Assembly (NCBI GenBank): GCA_052170555.1
Contig: JBQNAI010000014.1
Coordinates: 1 to 42,409, forward strand
Length of the DNA: 42,409 bases
Direction of reading: 5' to 3'
From: Scybalousia_A sp052170555
Lineage (GTDB): Bacteria > Bacteroidota > Bacteroidia > Bacteroidales > P3
The translations under genes and the position numbers were made by a program. Of this stretch, positions 8,148 through 17,449 are shown one piece after another. Position 1 is the stretch's first letter. Every line of letters starts with the position of its first letter. Below the pieces are notes generated by a model, which saw only the letters and a list, made by a program, of their open reading frames with translations, was not told the DNA's origin and searched no databases.

Positions 8148-8757
8148 GAACCAAAACTTAAGGAAATAAACACAAAAACACGAGTAAAAAGATAAATAAG
8201 TCTATGTATATAAAAATTGTATCTAAAAAAACTTCTCTATCCTATTCAAAGAAAATTAATGAAATCATTTAGAAAAAAGTAATATTTACAGATGTATCAA
8301 AATTCCCCTTAAAAAGACTAGAAAATTATTATGATAAATCATAAAATAAAAAAATGCAAAATAATATGCCAATAAATCCTACTAACCATAATTTTATATT
8401 ATTGAAGTGTGAAGGTAAGCATATATTTCAAATAATCAAACATTACGACAAATAGATGTAACAGGTTATACAATCACCGTTATAAGTCAAATCAATAAGA
8501 ATATTCAAGTGACAGATGACACAACTATAAGAAGCGTTCAAAAAATAAAAAAATCAGAGTGAGAACCTGTTAATATTTAATCAATTTTAACAAAGCATAT
8601 ATATAGCTACACAGATATTTCACTCTGTTAAATCTACCATGAAGTTAAATAAATTACCACAAAAGTCATCTGTTATAATGGAATTAAACAGAAACGAGTT
8701 AGAATCTAGCTTTATCCAAAATACAACACTACTCAACTAATACATAAGATTAACAAT
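8148..8757. other. Leader side of the array and gene-poor stretch
   Basis: The part next to repeat 17 should be the leader on the minus strand; it is AT-rich with no further repeat-like sequence. A plus-strand open frame without a start codon runs from 8419 to a TGA at 8562 (47 codons, reading ...QIDVTGYTITVISQINKN...). Its composition looks protein-like, so it could be the tail of a decayed gene, but I recognise no family. Nothing else is supported. Confidence 0.45.
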
Positions 8758-8795
8758 ATAAGGTGGCATTTTAATATAGTAATATGCCACCTTAT
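8758..8795 (-). terminator. Hairpin downstream of pnp
   Basis: Perfect 12-bp arms ataaggtggcat (8758-8769) and atgccaccttat (8784-8795) with a 14-nt loop. It lies 67 bp beyond the pnp stop. T-richness is modest on both strands, so it may be a bidirectional terminator or a 3'-end stabilising hairpin for pnp mRNA. Confidence 0.6.
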
Positions 8796-8862
8796 TTTCT
8801 ATCAATTATATTTTATGGACAATTCTGTATCGCTAAATACGATAAAATAGTCACCAATAAAA

Positions 8863-11136
8863 TTAAAAGCGATTATCTCTATGGATATTTATGTTATTTT
8901 TATCAGTAGATGTAGCTTCCTTATTATCGTTATTACGTCTGCTATCATTAGATCGGTGAACATTATTACGATTATTAGTTGGACGATTGTTTTTTACTCC
9001 CGTACGAGGACTTTCAACATATCCCTCTGGTTTGGGTATCAATACGCGGTGCGAAAGTTTAAATTTTCCACTTTGTTTGTCAACACCTATAAGTTTTACA
9101 CGGATTTTGTCACCTTCTTTCAATACGTCTTCTACATTTTCTATACGTTTCCAATCTATTTCCGTAACATGAAGTAATCCTTCTTTGTTCGGTAAAAATT
9201 CAACAAATGCACCATAAGGCATAATAGACTTAACGGTTGCATCATATATCTCTCCGACCTCTGGAATTGTAATAATAGCTTTAATCCTTGCAGCAGCCTT
9301 CTCTATACCTTCTTTGTTTGCAGAAGAAATCTCACATACACCATAATCTCCCTTTTCTTCTATCACAATAACAGTTTCAGTATCTTTCTGAAGTTCCTGA
9401 ATATTTTTCCCCTGAGGTCCTATAACAGCTCCTATGAACTCTTTAGGTATAAACATTGAAATAATACGAGGCACATGTGGCTTATAATCTTCACGAGGTA
9501 CTGGTATAGTCTCGGTAATAATATTTAATATATGTTCTCTACCACGTTTTGCTTGTGCAAGAGCTTGTGCCAAAATCTCGTATGACAGACCATCACACTT
9601 TATATCCATTTGGCAAGCGGTGATACCATCCTTAGTTCCACAAACTTTAAAATCCATATCTCCAAGATGGTCTTCATCTCCAAGAATATCAGAAAGGACA
9701 GCCCATTTCCCATTTTTCTCTATCAATCCCATGGCTATTCCTGACACAGGCTTAGTAATTTTTACACCCGCATCCATCAGAGCCAAACATCCAGCACAAA
9801 CAGTTGCCATAGATGATGATCCATTAGACTCCAATATATCGCTAACAACACGGACAGTATAAGGGCAATCTTCCTCTGATGGTATTACTTGTTTCAATGC
9901 CCTCATTGCTAAATTCCCATGTCCTATTTCTCTGCGAGACGTAGACTTGTTTCCTTTGACTTCACCCGTTGCAAATCCAGGAAAATTATAATGTAAGATA
10001 AACCTATTAGTTCCTTCAATCATTGCTCCATCTATCGTCTGCTCATCTAACTTTGTACCCAAAGTACATGTTGAAAGTGATTGTGTCTCTCCGCGAGTGA
10101 ATATAGCAGAGCCATGTGCAGATGGTAAATAGTCTATTTCAGTCCAAATAGGTCTAATTTCCTCCAACTGTCTACCATCCAAACGAATCCTCTCATTCAA
10201 TACCATATCTCGCATAGCCTCTTTGTGTATATCATGAAAATATCTATTGAGCATAACTTGATGTTCAGCCTTATAATCTTCATCCAATGTCGCTAAAAAT
10301 TCTTCATAAACTGCATCAAACTTTTCGCCTCTCTCCTGTTTTGATTTAATACCCAATTTTGCTAAATCATAACATTTTTGATAACATGCCTTTTGCATTC
10401 TTTCTTCGATATCTTCATCATCTTCTTCATGGCAATATTCTCTTTTTTGCGTCTTACCTGCCATGATAGACAAATCCTCCAATGCCTGACAATGGATTTT
10501 TATACTTTCATGAGCAGTTTTCAAAGCTTCTAACATAATCTCCTCACTGACCTCTTTCATTTCACCCTCAACCATCATAATATTGTCTTTTGTAGCAGCG
10601 ACTATCAAATCAATATCGGCATCCACTTGTTCAGAATAATTAGGATTAATAACGAACTCTCCATTTATTCTTGCGACTCTACATTCTGAAACAGGCCCTT
10701 CAAAAGGAATATCACTACAAGCCAAAGCAGATGCAGCAGCAAGAGCTGCTAGTGCATCGGGTGGGTTTTGATGATCTCCCGAAATCAAAGTTATTTGTAC
10801 TTGCACCTCAGCATGATAGTTCGATGGGAAAAGAGGGCGCAATGCTCTATCAACCAAACGAGCTATCAATATTTCGTATTCACTTGGACGGGCTTCACGT
10901 TTGAAAAAACCTCCAGGAAATTTACCTGTCGCAGCATATTTTTCTTGATAATCTACACTCAACGGCATAAAATCAACATCAGCACCAACTTCTTTCTTAG
11001 CACAAACAGTCGCAAGCAACATTGTATCACCCATTCTCACTACAGCACTACCATCCGCCTGTTTTGCTAACTTCCCCGTTTCGATCTCAATCTGTCTTCC
11101 ATCTCCTAAACAGAAAATCTTTTTAATTCCAATCAT
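8863..11136 (-). CDS. pnp: Polyribonucleotide nucleotidyltransferase (PNPase)
   Basis: A 757-residue phosphorolytic 3'-5' exoribonuclease that degrades mRNA in the cytoplasm and forms a trimer. Two RNase PH-like halves are present (GGFFKREARPSEYEILIARLVDRALRPLFP in pieces near residues 75-105, and the second half with SSMATVCAGCLALMDAG and GDEDHLGDMDFKV). A KH domain follows (FIGAVIGPQGKNIQEL, about 555-620) and an S1 domain (VKSIMPYGAFVEF, about 625-695). The last 60 or so residues are an Asn/Arg-rich tail of low complexity, common in this phylum. The ATG at 11136 is right because the next upstream ATG is out of frame. It is transcribed after rpsO, a classic rpsO-pnp neighbourhood, but a terminator-like hairpin lies between them. 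Confidence 0.98.
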   Translation of the reverse strand: MIGIKKIFCLGDGRQIEIETGKLAKQADGSAVVRMGDTMLLATVCAKKEVGADVDFMPLSVDYQEKYAATGKFPGGFFKREARPSEYEILIARLVDRALRPLFPSNYHAEVQVQITLISGDHQNPPDALAALAAASALACSDIPFEGPVSECRVARINGEFVINPNYSEQVDADIDLIVAATKDNIMMVEGEMKEVSEEIMLEALKTAHESIKIHCQALEDLSIMAGKTQKREYCHEEDDEDIEERMQKACYQKCYDLAKLGIKSKQERGEKFDAVYEEFLATLDEDYKAEHQVMLNRYFHDIHKEAMRDMVLNERIRLDGRQLEEIRPIWTEIDYLPSAHGSAIFTRGETQSLSTCTLGTKLDEQTIDGAMIEGTNRFILHYNFPGFATGEVKGNKSTSRREIGHGNLAMRALKQVIPSEEDCPYTVRVVSDILESNGSSSMATVCAGCLALMDAGVKITKPVSGIAMGLIEKNGKWAVLSDILGDEDHLGDMDFKVCGTKDGITACQMDIKCDGLSYEILAQALAQAKRGREHILNIITETIPVPREDYKPHVPRIISMFIPKEFIGAVIGPQGKNIQELQKDTETVIVIEEKGDYGVCEISSANKEGIEKAAARIKAIITIPEVGEIYDATVKSIMPYGAFVEFLPNKEGLLHVTEIDWKRIENVEDVLKEGDKIRVKLIGVDKQSGKFKLSHRVLIPKPEGYVESPRTGVKNNRPTNNRNNVHRSNDSRRNNDNKEATSTDKNNINIHRDNRF

Positions 11137-11281
11137 TTGTTCTTTTTATTAAGTTCATCTTATCCCCAAAGAGCCTAAAAGGGATATAAATTGTTTATTA
11201 CATCTGACTCTTTATATTTTTTAATTTTGTTTTTTTATACTGTTAGATATAATAATAACTGCTACTTTTTAAACAAAAAAA

Positions 11282-11314
11282 ACACAAAAAGGCAATCTCA
11301 AAAATTGACTGCCT
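11282..11314 (-). terminator. Intrinsic terminator after rpsO
   Basis: On the minus strand the arm AGGCAGTC (11314-11307) pairs with GATTGCCT (11297-11290), one G-T wobble included, followed by TTTTTGTGTTTTTTT. It lies about 50 bp beyond the rpsO stop and before pnp, so pnp may depend on read-through or on its own promoter. Confidence 0.7.
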
Positions 11315-11362
11315 TTGCATTGCTATTCTTTATTAATTTAAATAAACCAATTCCTTTTTGAT

Positions 11363-11632
11363 TTATTTTCTCAACCCCAACTCTTTTATCACTGCACGAT
11401 AACGGTTGATGTCTTTCTTTTTCAGATAGTCTAACATACGTCTTCTTTTGCCCACAAGACGAACCAATGCACGTTTAGTAAAATTATCTTTCTTGTGTTG
11501 CTTAGAATATTCAGTTAAGTGCTGAATGCGAAACGTGAACAATGCTATCTGTCCCTCTGCCGAACCGGTATCTTGTTCGTTTTTACCGAACTTACCGAAA
11601 ATTTCTTTCTTTTTCTCGCCTGTTAAATACAT
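11363..11632 (-). CDS. rpsO: 30S ribosomal protein uS15
   Basis: An 89-residue protein matching uS15 over its full length, with the conserved DTGSAEGQIALFTFRI segment, the HKKDN loop and the GKRRRMLDYL helix. It binds 16S rRNA early in assembly of the small subunit. Length is the family norm, and the ATG is followed by the usual MYLT start. It lies upstream of pnp on the same strand. Confidence 0.98.
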   Translation of the reverse strand: MYLTGEKKKEIFGKFGKNEQDTGSAEGQIALFTFRIQHLTEYSKQHKKDNFTKRALVRLVGKRRRMLDYLKKKDINRYRAVIKELGLRK

Positions 11633-11737
11633 TTCTTTTAATTTTTCTTTAGTTTATTGTATTGATCTCATCAATTTGAGGCTGCAAAGTTAAGAAGTTT
11701 TTTTCAATTGACAAAAAAAATTTCAATTTATTGCCAA

Positions 11738-12490
11738 TTATTCTCTATCACCCTGCAAAACCTCTGTTACCTCTATATCAAATATCAACAAACTTCCTGC
11801 TGGTATTGTCGGAGAGTCTTGCATACCATAACCCAAGTCAGGGTGTATCCAAACTTTATATAAAGAGCCGGCATTCATCAATTGTACCACTTCTGTAAAT
11901 CCAGCAATAAAATTATCTATCCCCTGCAAATGTGCATCAGTATTAGGGTTGTCAAAATCCGATTCTATCTTTCTTGTTGTACCATCAGGGTTCAATATAT
12001 TCAATTCGTAAAGAAAACGTATTCTATCGCCATGATTTGCTATTGGTTTAACCCCTTTCCCTTGCTTTATTACTTTATACTGCAATCCGCTATTTGTTGT
12101 TTTAACTCCTTGTTTATTTTTATTTTCTTGTAAAAACTTTTCTGCCACAGCAATGTTATCATTAGCTTTCTTCTGAATATCATTTTGCATACCTTCTTGG
12201 CGTTTGCGTGAATATCTTTCTAAAATTTCCATACATTCCGACTCCGAGAATCCTCTAACGGAGTCATTACTATATCCTTTTTTGAAAGCAACAGCAAAAA
12301 CATCGGCATTCATTTCTACATCTTTTTGCATTTTCATTTGTTTGCCACTTAAAAATCCATAGGCATATGATACCGAATCATTCAAATCTTTCAAATCAGA
12401 AGATTTTATTTCATTGCTTTGTTTTGAACAAGCACTCAAAAATCCGACACTTATCAGTAAACAAACTGTCAGTAAATTAATTATTTTCAT
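11738..12490 (-). CDS. FKBP-type peptidyl-prolyl isomerase, lipoprotein (FkpA/Mip-like)
   Basis: The protein has a lipoprotein signal (MKIINLLTVCLLISVGFLSAC, lipobox L-S-A-C), an N-terminal helical dimerisation region of the FkpA/Mip type (SVSYAYGFLSGKQMK, later KANDNIAVAEKFLQENK) and a C-terminal FKBP domain (SGLQYKVIKQGKG, VWIHPDLGYG, IPAGSLLIFDIEVTEV). It should catalyse proline isomerisation or act as a chaperone in the periplasm, anchored to a membrane. The FKBP loop is somewhat diverged. An ATG at 12508 would add six residues, but the -7 box at 12517-12524 places transcription start at about 12510. The inner ATG at 12490 then has a normal short leader, while the outer one would be leaderless. 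Confidence 0.88.
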   Translation of the reverse strand: MKIINLLTVCLLISVGFLSACSKQSNEIKSSDLKDLNDSVSYAYGFLSGKQMKMQKDVEMNADVFAVAFKKGYSNDSVRGFSESECMEILERYSRKRQEGMQNDIQKKANDNIAVAEKFLQENKNKQGVKTTNSGLQYKVIKQGKGVKPIANHGDRIRFLYELNILNPDGTTRKIESDFDNPNTDAHLQGIDNFIAGFTEVVQLMNAGSLYKVWIHPDLGYGMQDSPTIPAGSLLIFDIEVTEVLQGDRE

Positions 12491-12516
12491 TTTAATAATT
12501 ATTTTCAAAAACTTCG

Positions 12517-12550
12517 CAAAGTTACATAATATTCGTAATATGAGAACAAA
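12517..12550 (-). promoter_or_regulatory. Bacteroidota promoter for the FKBP gene
   Basis: On the minus strand TAacTTTG (12524-12517) matches the -7 consensus TAnnTTTG; a TTTG at 12550-12547 lies 22 nt upstream as a possible -33 element. Predicted start is near 12510. This argues for the ATG at 12490. Confidence 0.6.
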
Positions 12551-12739
12551 AAAAATAGAGTAAATAAATAAAAAAATCTATATATCAGTTTTATACTTTA
12601 TTTTACTTAAAATAAAGTACTTATTTGTTAACTATTAATATTTCTTTTATAGATTGCTTTTTTATGATACAACCAGTTCTTTGCAATATGCAATCACAAA
12701 TTACGATATCGCCATATCTTACGACAATAAATAAATATG

Positions 12740-12747
12740 TATCTTTG
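12740..12747 (+). promoter_or_regulatory. -7 promoter box for msrA
   Basis: TAtcTTTG matches the Bacteroidota -7 consensus. Transcription should start near 12754, downstream of the ATG at 12737, so translation of msrA must begin at the ATG at 12770. Confidence 0.6.
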
Positions 12748-12769
12748 CAAAAACAAAAATTTGACAAGA

Positions 12770-13282
12770 ATGAAAGAAATTTATTTTGCAGGGGGTTGTT
12801 TCTGGGGAATGGAACATTTTTTCAAACAAATAAAAGGTGTTATTCATACAAAAGTGGGATTTGCTAACGGTAATACAGATAATCCCTCTTACGAAGAAGT
12901 ATATACTGATACTACAGGTTATGCCGAAACAGTAAAAATACAATACGATGAAAACAAAGTCAGTTTGGCATTCTTATTAGATATGTTTTTTCATGCCATA
13001 AATCCCACCATACTTAACAAACAAGGTAATGATGAAGGCACACGCTATCGCACAGGAGTATATTTTTCAAATAATGAAGACAAACAAAAAATAGTCGAAA
13101 TCTTTTTAATAAAACAAAAAGAGTATGATATGCCAATTGTTACCGAAATTGAACCTCTTAAAAATTTTTATCCCGCAAGTGAATATCACCAAAATTATTT
13201 GGATAAGCACCCTTATGGCTACTGCCATTTACCTTCGGAACTTTTCTTGTGGGTTAAAAAACAAAAAGACGAAACAAAGTAA
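12770..13282 (+). CDS. msrA: Peptide methionine sulfoxide reductase MsrA
   Basis: A 170-residue enzyme that reduces the S-form of methionine sulfoxide in proteins. The catalytic motif GGCFWG is at residues 8-13 with the nucleophile at Cys10. GYAETVKIQYDE, FFHAINPTILNKQGNDEGTRYRTG (in pieces) and the late HQNYLDKHP segment are all typical. The start at 12770 (MKEIYFAGG) is chosen because a -7 box at 12740 puts transcription start downstream of the longer ATG at 12737. No MsrB domain is fused, and no resolving Cys pair is obvious at the C-terminus. It stands alone, divergent from the FKBP gene. Confidence 0.96.
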   Translation: MKEIYFAGGCFWGMEHFFKQIKGVIHTKVGFANGNTDNPSYEEVYTDTTGYAETVKIQYDENKVSLAFLLDMFFHAINPTILNKQGNDEGTRYRTGVYFSNNEDKQKIVEIFLIKQKEYDMPIVTEIEPLKNFYPASEYHQNYLDKHPYGYCHLPSELFLWVKKQKDETK

Positions 13283-13563
13283 TACTAAATACTGGTTATT
13301 CAGATTGAAATATCATAAGCAGAAAATCTTTTTTGAAACCAATTTATTAATATCAAAAAAGAATTCACCAAAGTCTCACTTTAATTTTCTATTTATAAGA
13401 TTTGATTTTTATTATTATTAGATTGTGTCTATATCAGTTCTTTCGTATCTTTTTATAGCTAACATAATTATACAAAATATCCAAAACAAAATCTTACATT
13501 TTTATAATAATCCCCCCCGACATTGTACTTCCAAAATACTTTATCTTAGATAATTATTTTCCC
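13283..13563. other. Intergenic stretch between msrA and ridA
   Basis: Between the convergent msrA and ridA genes this AT-rich stretch holds no supported gene. It carries a run of seven C at about 13512. The only structure is the terminator that follows. Confidence 0.6.
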
Positions 13564-13604
13564 CTAAAAAAAGTGACAAATACTAAACTTAGTATTTGTC
13601 ACTT
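13564..13604 (-). terminator. Intrinsic terminator after ridA
   Basis: Perfect 14-bp arms aagtgacaaatact (13571-13584) and agtatttgtcactt (13591-13604) with a 6-nt loop. On the minus strand the stem runs into TTTTTAGGGG, so it ends the ridA transcript; it may also serve msrA from the other side. Confidence 0.85.
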
Positions 13605-13630
13605 ACAGTTACAATTAATTTTATTTCGTT

Positions 13631-14011
13631 CTAATCTTTATATGCCACCGCTTCTATTTCTACCAAAACACCTTTTGGTAATTTAACCACGGAAAAAGCT
13701 GCTCTTGCAGGAAAAGGTTCTGAAAAATATTGGGCATATATTTCATTCATCGCCACAAAATCGTCCATAGAATTCAACAAACATGTTGTCTTTACCACGT
13801 CTTTAAAAGTATACCCAGCCTCTTTCAATATAGCCCCTAAATTCTCTAAAACTTGTTTGGTCTGTAGTATTATACCCTCAGGAATCTCTCCTGTTAGTGG
13901 ATTGACCGGTATCTGACCTGATATAAACAACATCCCATTTCCCATTTCCATTGCTTGTGAATAAGGACCTATTGCAGCCGGAGCATTATTTGTGTGAATT
14001 GGTTTATTCAT
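13631..14011 (-). CDS. ridA: RidA-family reactive intermediate deaminase
   Basis: A 126-residue trimeric enzyme that hydrolyses reactive enamine/imine intermediates such as 2-aminoacrylate. Family blocks are all present: AIGPYSQAM near residue 13, GMLFISGQIP, QVLENLGAILKEAG, and the substrate-binding Arg in FPARAAFSV, followed by LPKGVLVEIEAVA. Length is normal. It starts 15 bp after the stop of the M6 protease gene on the same strand, so the two are likely co-transcribed, though a functional link is not obvious. Confidence 0.96.
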   Translation of the reverse strand: MNKPIHTNNAPAAIGPYSQAMEMGNGMLFISGQIPVNPLTGEIPEGIILQTKQVLENLGAILKEAGYTFKDVVKTTCLLNSMDDFVAMNEIYAQYFSEPFPARAAFSVVKLPKGVLVEIEAVAYKD

Positions 14012-14026
14012 AATGTCATTAATTTT

Positions 14027-17026
14027 TTATTTTTTAACAATTATTTTTTTTGTCATTAAATTATCATTAAACATTACATTAATAATGTACGTACCATCTT
14101 CTACATCTTTCAATTCAATATTCTTATTTTGTAAATCAACATCCTTTTCCGAATACACCACTTGTCCAAGAGTATTGGTTATCACAAGACTTTGGGCTTT
14201 GCTTATACCTGAATTAACCGTAAATCTACCATTCGTTGTAGGATTAGGTATAACATCAAATACTGACAAACTTTCTACATCAGCAACAGAAGAATTTGTT
14301 ATTGTTATAGATTTAATGGAGCTCATTACAGACTCACATTGTCCAGCTTGCACTTTTACTTGAAAATATTGTGGACCTTTCTCATTAAACGTCTTTTTCA
14401 ATACTGCTAAACCTGCATTGCCAATAGAAAATAAGTGATTAGTATCTGTTCCAGCTAACCAGTCTAATACTGTCCCAGAATAATTTACCAATGTTAATTT
14501 GACCTCCTCTCCGACCTGATAAACTTTTTTAGAAGAAACTATATTTCCTGCATTAGAATGAAATACCTCTACCGTAATAATATTACTTATATTCTCATAT
14601 TTACCTTTAGATATAGCTACACGTCTATAATTTGTTGTTGTTGTGAGAGCAGCCGGCTGATAACTTGCAGTATTATGGACTCCCTCTGCCGTATGCCATG
14701 AACCATAACCGCTTTGTTGCTCCCACTTATAAGTAAATTCACCAAAAGCCCCCGCAGGCTCTTCCCCCGTCAATTCTTCCGGAGTGGTACCCAAGCAAAT
14801 TTGTTGAGATGCTGATATAACATTATTTTTTATCGCAGGATAAAGTGTTTGGAAGCTTTTTTTATCTCCGTATGTTGTACCATAAATATTAGTTACATAG
14901 GAACGATAATAATATGTTGTACCCTGTTGCAAATTTGTCAAATCATATGCATAATCACCAAGGTCACTCCCAACTACTGTTACTTTAATTGAGTTATTCG
15001 CACCATCTACTGTAGGATCAACATCAGCATTATCAACAACATATACAAAACCTTTTTCTGTAAATGTTCCATCTTCAAGAAAATATAAAGATCCATTTAG
15101 CGTCGCACTAGTAGAATCTATATTTGTTGCACTATTCGTGGAAGTATACCCTAACCCAGAAGAAGTTTTAACTTTCTTTATATTACCAAAGTGCATAACC
15201 CCACTGTTGTCTGTAACAAATGCTTTATAGTAATAATCCGTATAATTAGTCAATCCACTAATTACAGCATTAATATTTACAACATCTGAAAGTGTCGTAT
15301 CCTCAACTGTATTACTTGCAACGTATGGACAATTCTCCTGTAACGAATAAACAAATCCTTTCTTTATAAATGTTACATCTGGCTTTTTGTATACGACTTT
15401 AGCACTGACAGTAACCGAAGTAGACAACTTGTTTGTTGCATCACCTGTCTGAATATACGGTTTATTGGAATTAAAATTAAACATCAACACAGAATCATTC
15501 TCTTTATGAATATCAGTTATCTTCATATTATCTAAAGTTGTACCACTAATTGTTTTAGGAGTCAAAAAACAAGTTATATTTTTCGTACCAGGAAAAGTTG
15601 CAGCTCCGGTATTTGTACTGCTCAGCAACCCATCAGCCGGCTCAATGAACCAACCCCTATCATTAGGATTAATACTAACTTTATTTTCACCATAATTTAC
15701 CCAAGCATTAATCTTATTCATTTGACCGTGATAAACAATCAAACCCTCTCCTGGCAAATAAGCGTCAAAACCCTGTTTTTTCCTACCCTCTAACATAAAA
15801 AATTCGGTACCACTAACGAAAATACGATAAGCAGTATCTTTCGTACCATCAATAATTGGAAGACGAACTGAATCCATTGTCCCATCAACATTGATAATCG
15901 TATCAATCCAACCAACCAAACTTTGTTCTATCGCAGACCATAGCGGAGGCGTATTTTGATTGTTATTATAAGCCCCATCACACATAAGACTGTAACCACC
16001 AACAGTCACACTTGTTCCACCATTCTTATCATAATCCGTATCATACCAATCAGGGAGACCAAGAGCATGTCCAAATTCATGACAAAAAGTCCCGATAGCC
16101 TGCACTGGTTTTTCAGCTGAACATGTATAACGATTAACCTTAACTCCATTATAGAGAGTTGTCATTTGTGCCTCTGAAGAATGTGGCCATAACTCATTAG
16201 GGTTCTTAGTAGAAGATTCAGGCGTCCCTGCATAGATAAAAGCAATATCGTCCACTATACCATCATTGTCATTGTCGTATTTTTTCATATTTACCAATGA
16301 TGCGACTTTCTGAACCGCATGTGTTACAAAAGCTTTCGTATTTTTATCATGTACCGTGTACTGTTCCCCATTATAGATTTTTGTTTCATGTCCACCATAA
16401 TACTCCATAGAATTGGGAAGTGTAACCGGACCAACAACGTCTATCTGTAAATCTAACTGACCTCCTGATGCTGCGTAATAATACTGTCTTATAGAACCAG
16501 TCCCATTGTAATTATCCTGCATACACATATTTTCAAATATACTTTTATCAGTAGTAAATGACAAATCAGAGAAATTAACTAAAACTACCAGCAGATTCTT
16601 TTTCCCTCCTTTTGCAGGGAAAAGAGGTTGAGTATACTTTGTTGGGATTTTTGCTGACCATAATTTTTGATATGCTTCTTTTTGTTGATCAGAATAAGCA
16701 ATATTTTTTTTAACTTTCTTTAAAAATCGCAAATCCTTTATTGTCCTCTGATCCGAATCAGCAGCTAAAATATCAGATGCAACCATACTACCTCTATCAT
16801 CTTGAATAGCGTATACCAAGTTACCTTTGGCATTTGTAAGTAGTGTATATCCGTCAGTAGTTACGGCCCAACTCATCCTCTCGTCTCCTTTCAAGTAGAA
16901 AGTTAAAGTTTTACCATTCGGCTGTTTAATAATTATCGGCTTGGGATCCGCCGGTATTGCATGTGTTACAAAACTCATTATAAGCAATGCAATTAACAAT
17001 GACGTTTTCAATAATTTTTTCTCCAT
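14027..17026 (-). CDS. Secreted M6-family metalloprotease with T9SS sorting domain
   Basis: A 999-residue exported protein. A signal peptide covers about residues 1-23 (THA before IPAD). The catalytic zinc motif HEFGHALG has His316, Glu317 and His320, as in the immune-inhibitor-A (M6) peptidases, with KKNLLVVLVNFSD marking the domain start. From about 540 to 760 there are FN3-like repeats (YYYKAFVTDNSG and YYYRSYVTNIYG are homologous ends of two repeats). The last 75 or so residues (IPNPTTNGRFTVNSG ... DGTYIINVMFNDN ... KKIIVKK) form a type A T9SS C-terminal domain, so it should cross the outer membrane through T9SS and be attached or released at the surface. The target protein is unknown. 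Confidence 0.93.
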   Translation of the reverse strand: MEKKLLKTSLLIALLIMSFVTHAIPADPKPIIIKQPNGKTLTFYLKGDERMSWAVTTDGYTLLTNAKGNLVYAIQDDRGSMVASDILAADSDQRTIKDLRFLKKVKKNIAYSDQQKEAYQKLWSAKIPTKYTQPLFPAKGGKKNLLVVLVNFSDLSFTTDKSIFENMCMQDNYNGTGSIRQYYYAASGGQLDLQIDVVGPVTLPNSMEYYGGHETKIYNGEQYTVHDKNTKAFVTHAVQKVASLVNMKKYDNDNDGIVDDIAFIYAGTPESSTKNPNELWPHSSEAQMTTLYNGVKVNRYTCSAEKPVQAIGTFCHEFGHALGLPDWYDTDYDKNGGTSVTVGGYSLMCDGAYNNNQNTPPLWSAIEQSLVGWIDTIINVDGTMDSVRLPIIDGTKDTAYRIFVSGTEFFMLEGRKKQGFDAYLPGEGLIVYHGQMNKINAWVNYGENKVSINPNDRGWFIEPADGLLSSTNTGAATFPGTKNITCFLTPKTISGTTLDNMKITDIHKENDSVLMFNFNSNKPYIQTGDATNKLSTSVTVSAKVVYKKPDVTFIKKGFVYSLQENCPYVASNTVEDTTLSDVVNINAVISGLTNYTDYYYKAFVTDNSGVMHFGNIKKVKTSSGLGYTSTNSATNIDSTSATLNGSLYFLEDGTFTEKGFVYVVDNADVDPTVDGANNSIKVTVVGSDLGDYAYDLTNLQQGTTYYYRSYVTNIYGTTYGDKKSFQTLYPAIKNNVISASQQICLGTTPEELTGEEPAGAFGEFTYKWEQQSGYGSWHTAEGVHNTASYQPAALTTTTNYRRVAISKGKYENISNIITVEVFHSNAGNIVSSKKVYQVGEEVKLTLVNYSGTVLDWLAGTDTNHLFSIGNAGLAVLKKTFNEKGPQYFQVKVQAGQCESVMSSIKSITITNSSVADVESLSVFDVIPNPTTNGRFTVNSGISKAQSLVITNTLGQVVYSEKDVDLQNKNIELKDVEDGTYIINVMFNDNLMTKKIIVKK

Positions 17027-17409
17027 TTTACTATTTATTTAATATTTCCATTCTAAAAACCTAATTTTATGTATAACGCAATAATTGTTATAAAAGTATG
17101 TCAATTTCCATTCCATTGGAAAAAAATATCAAAAAAAAGAATTATACGTAGACAAACACACACAGTATTTCAACAATTATAAAAACTTTTTATTAATCTT
17201 ACACTTTAATTTTGCAATAGGTTATAACTTTTCTGTAAATCCTGAGTTCTCTCCCAAAATTATTATAGAAAAATATTGTATTACTATAAGATTTATAAGA
17301 AATTTGAATTTGAATCACTGTTTTAATATACAAATACTCTAAAATATTTATTTTTAGTTCGTAAGTTTACATTTAATTATCGTAAATCTTATATACAAGG
17401 ATTTTTTTG
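17027..17409. other. Divergent intergenic region between the M6 protease and alaS
   Basis: About 420 AT-rich bases separate the divergent starts. It should hold promoters for both genes. The alaS -7 box is visible (next entry); no clear TAnnTTTG was found for the protease on the minus strand. No ORF or RNA gene is supported. Confidence 0.5.
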
Positions 17410-17417
17410 TAATTTTG
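17410..17417 (+). promoter_or_regulatory. -7 promoter box for alaS
   Basis: TAatTTTG matches the Bacteroidota -7 consensus; no good -33 TTG is seen at the usual distance. Predicted transcription start is near 17424, leaving a short leader before the ATG at 17450 or 17477. Confidence 0.5.
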
Positions 17418-17449
17418 CACGGCGTTTTCTGAACGTGCACATGTGATGT

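Noticed and set aside
9616..9862. Possible antisense small protein in pnp
   Set aside because: No promoter, no recognisable domain, and fully inside the conserved core of pnp.
8987..11070. Several plus-strand ORFs of 60-100 codons over pnp
   Set aside because: They are antisense shadows of a fully conserved PNPase gene.
12737..12769. Longer msrA start
   Set aside because: The -7 box at 12740-12747 places transcription start after this ATG, and MsrA proteins of this type begin close to the GCFWG motif.
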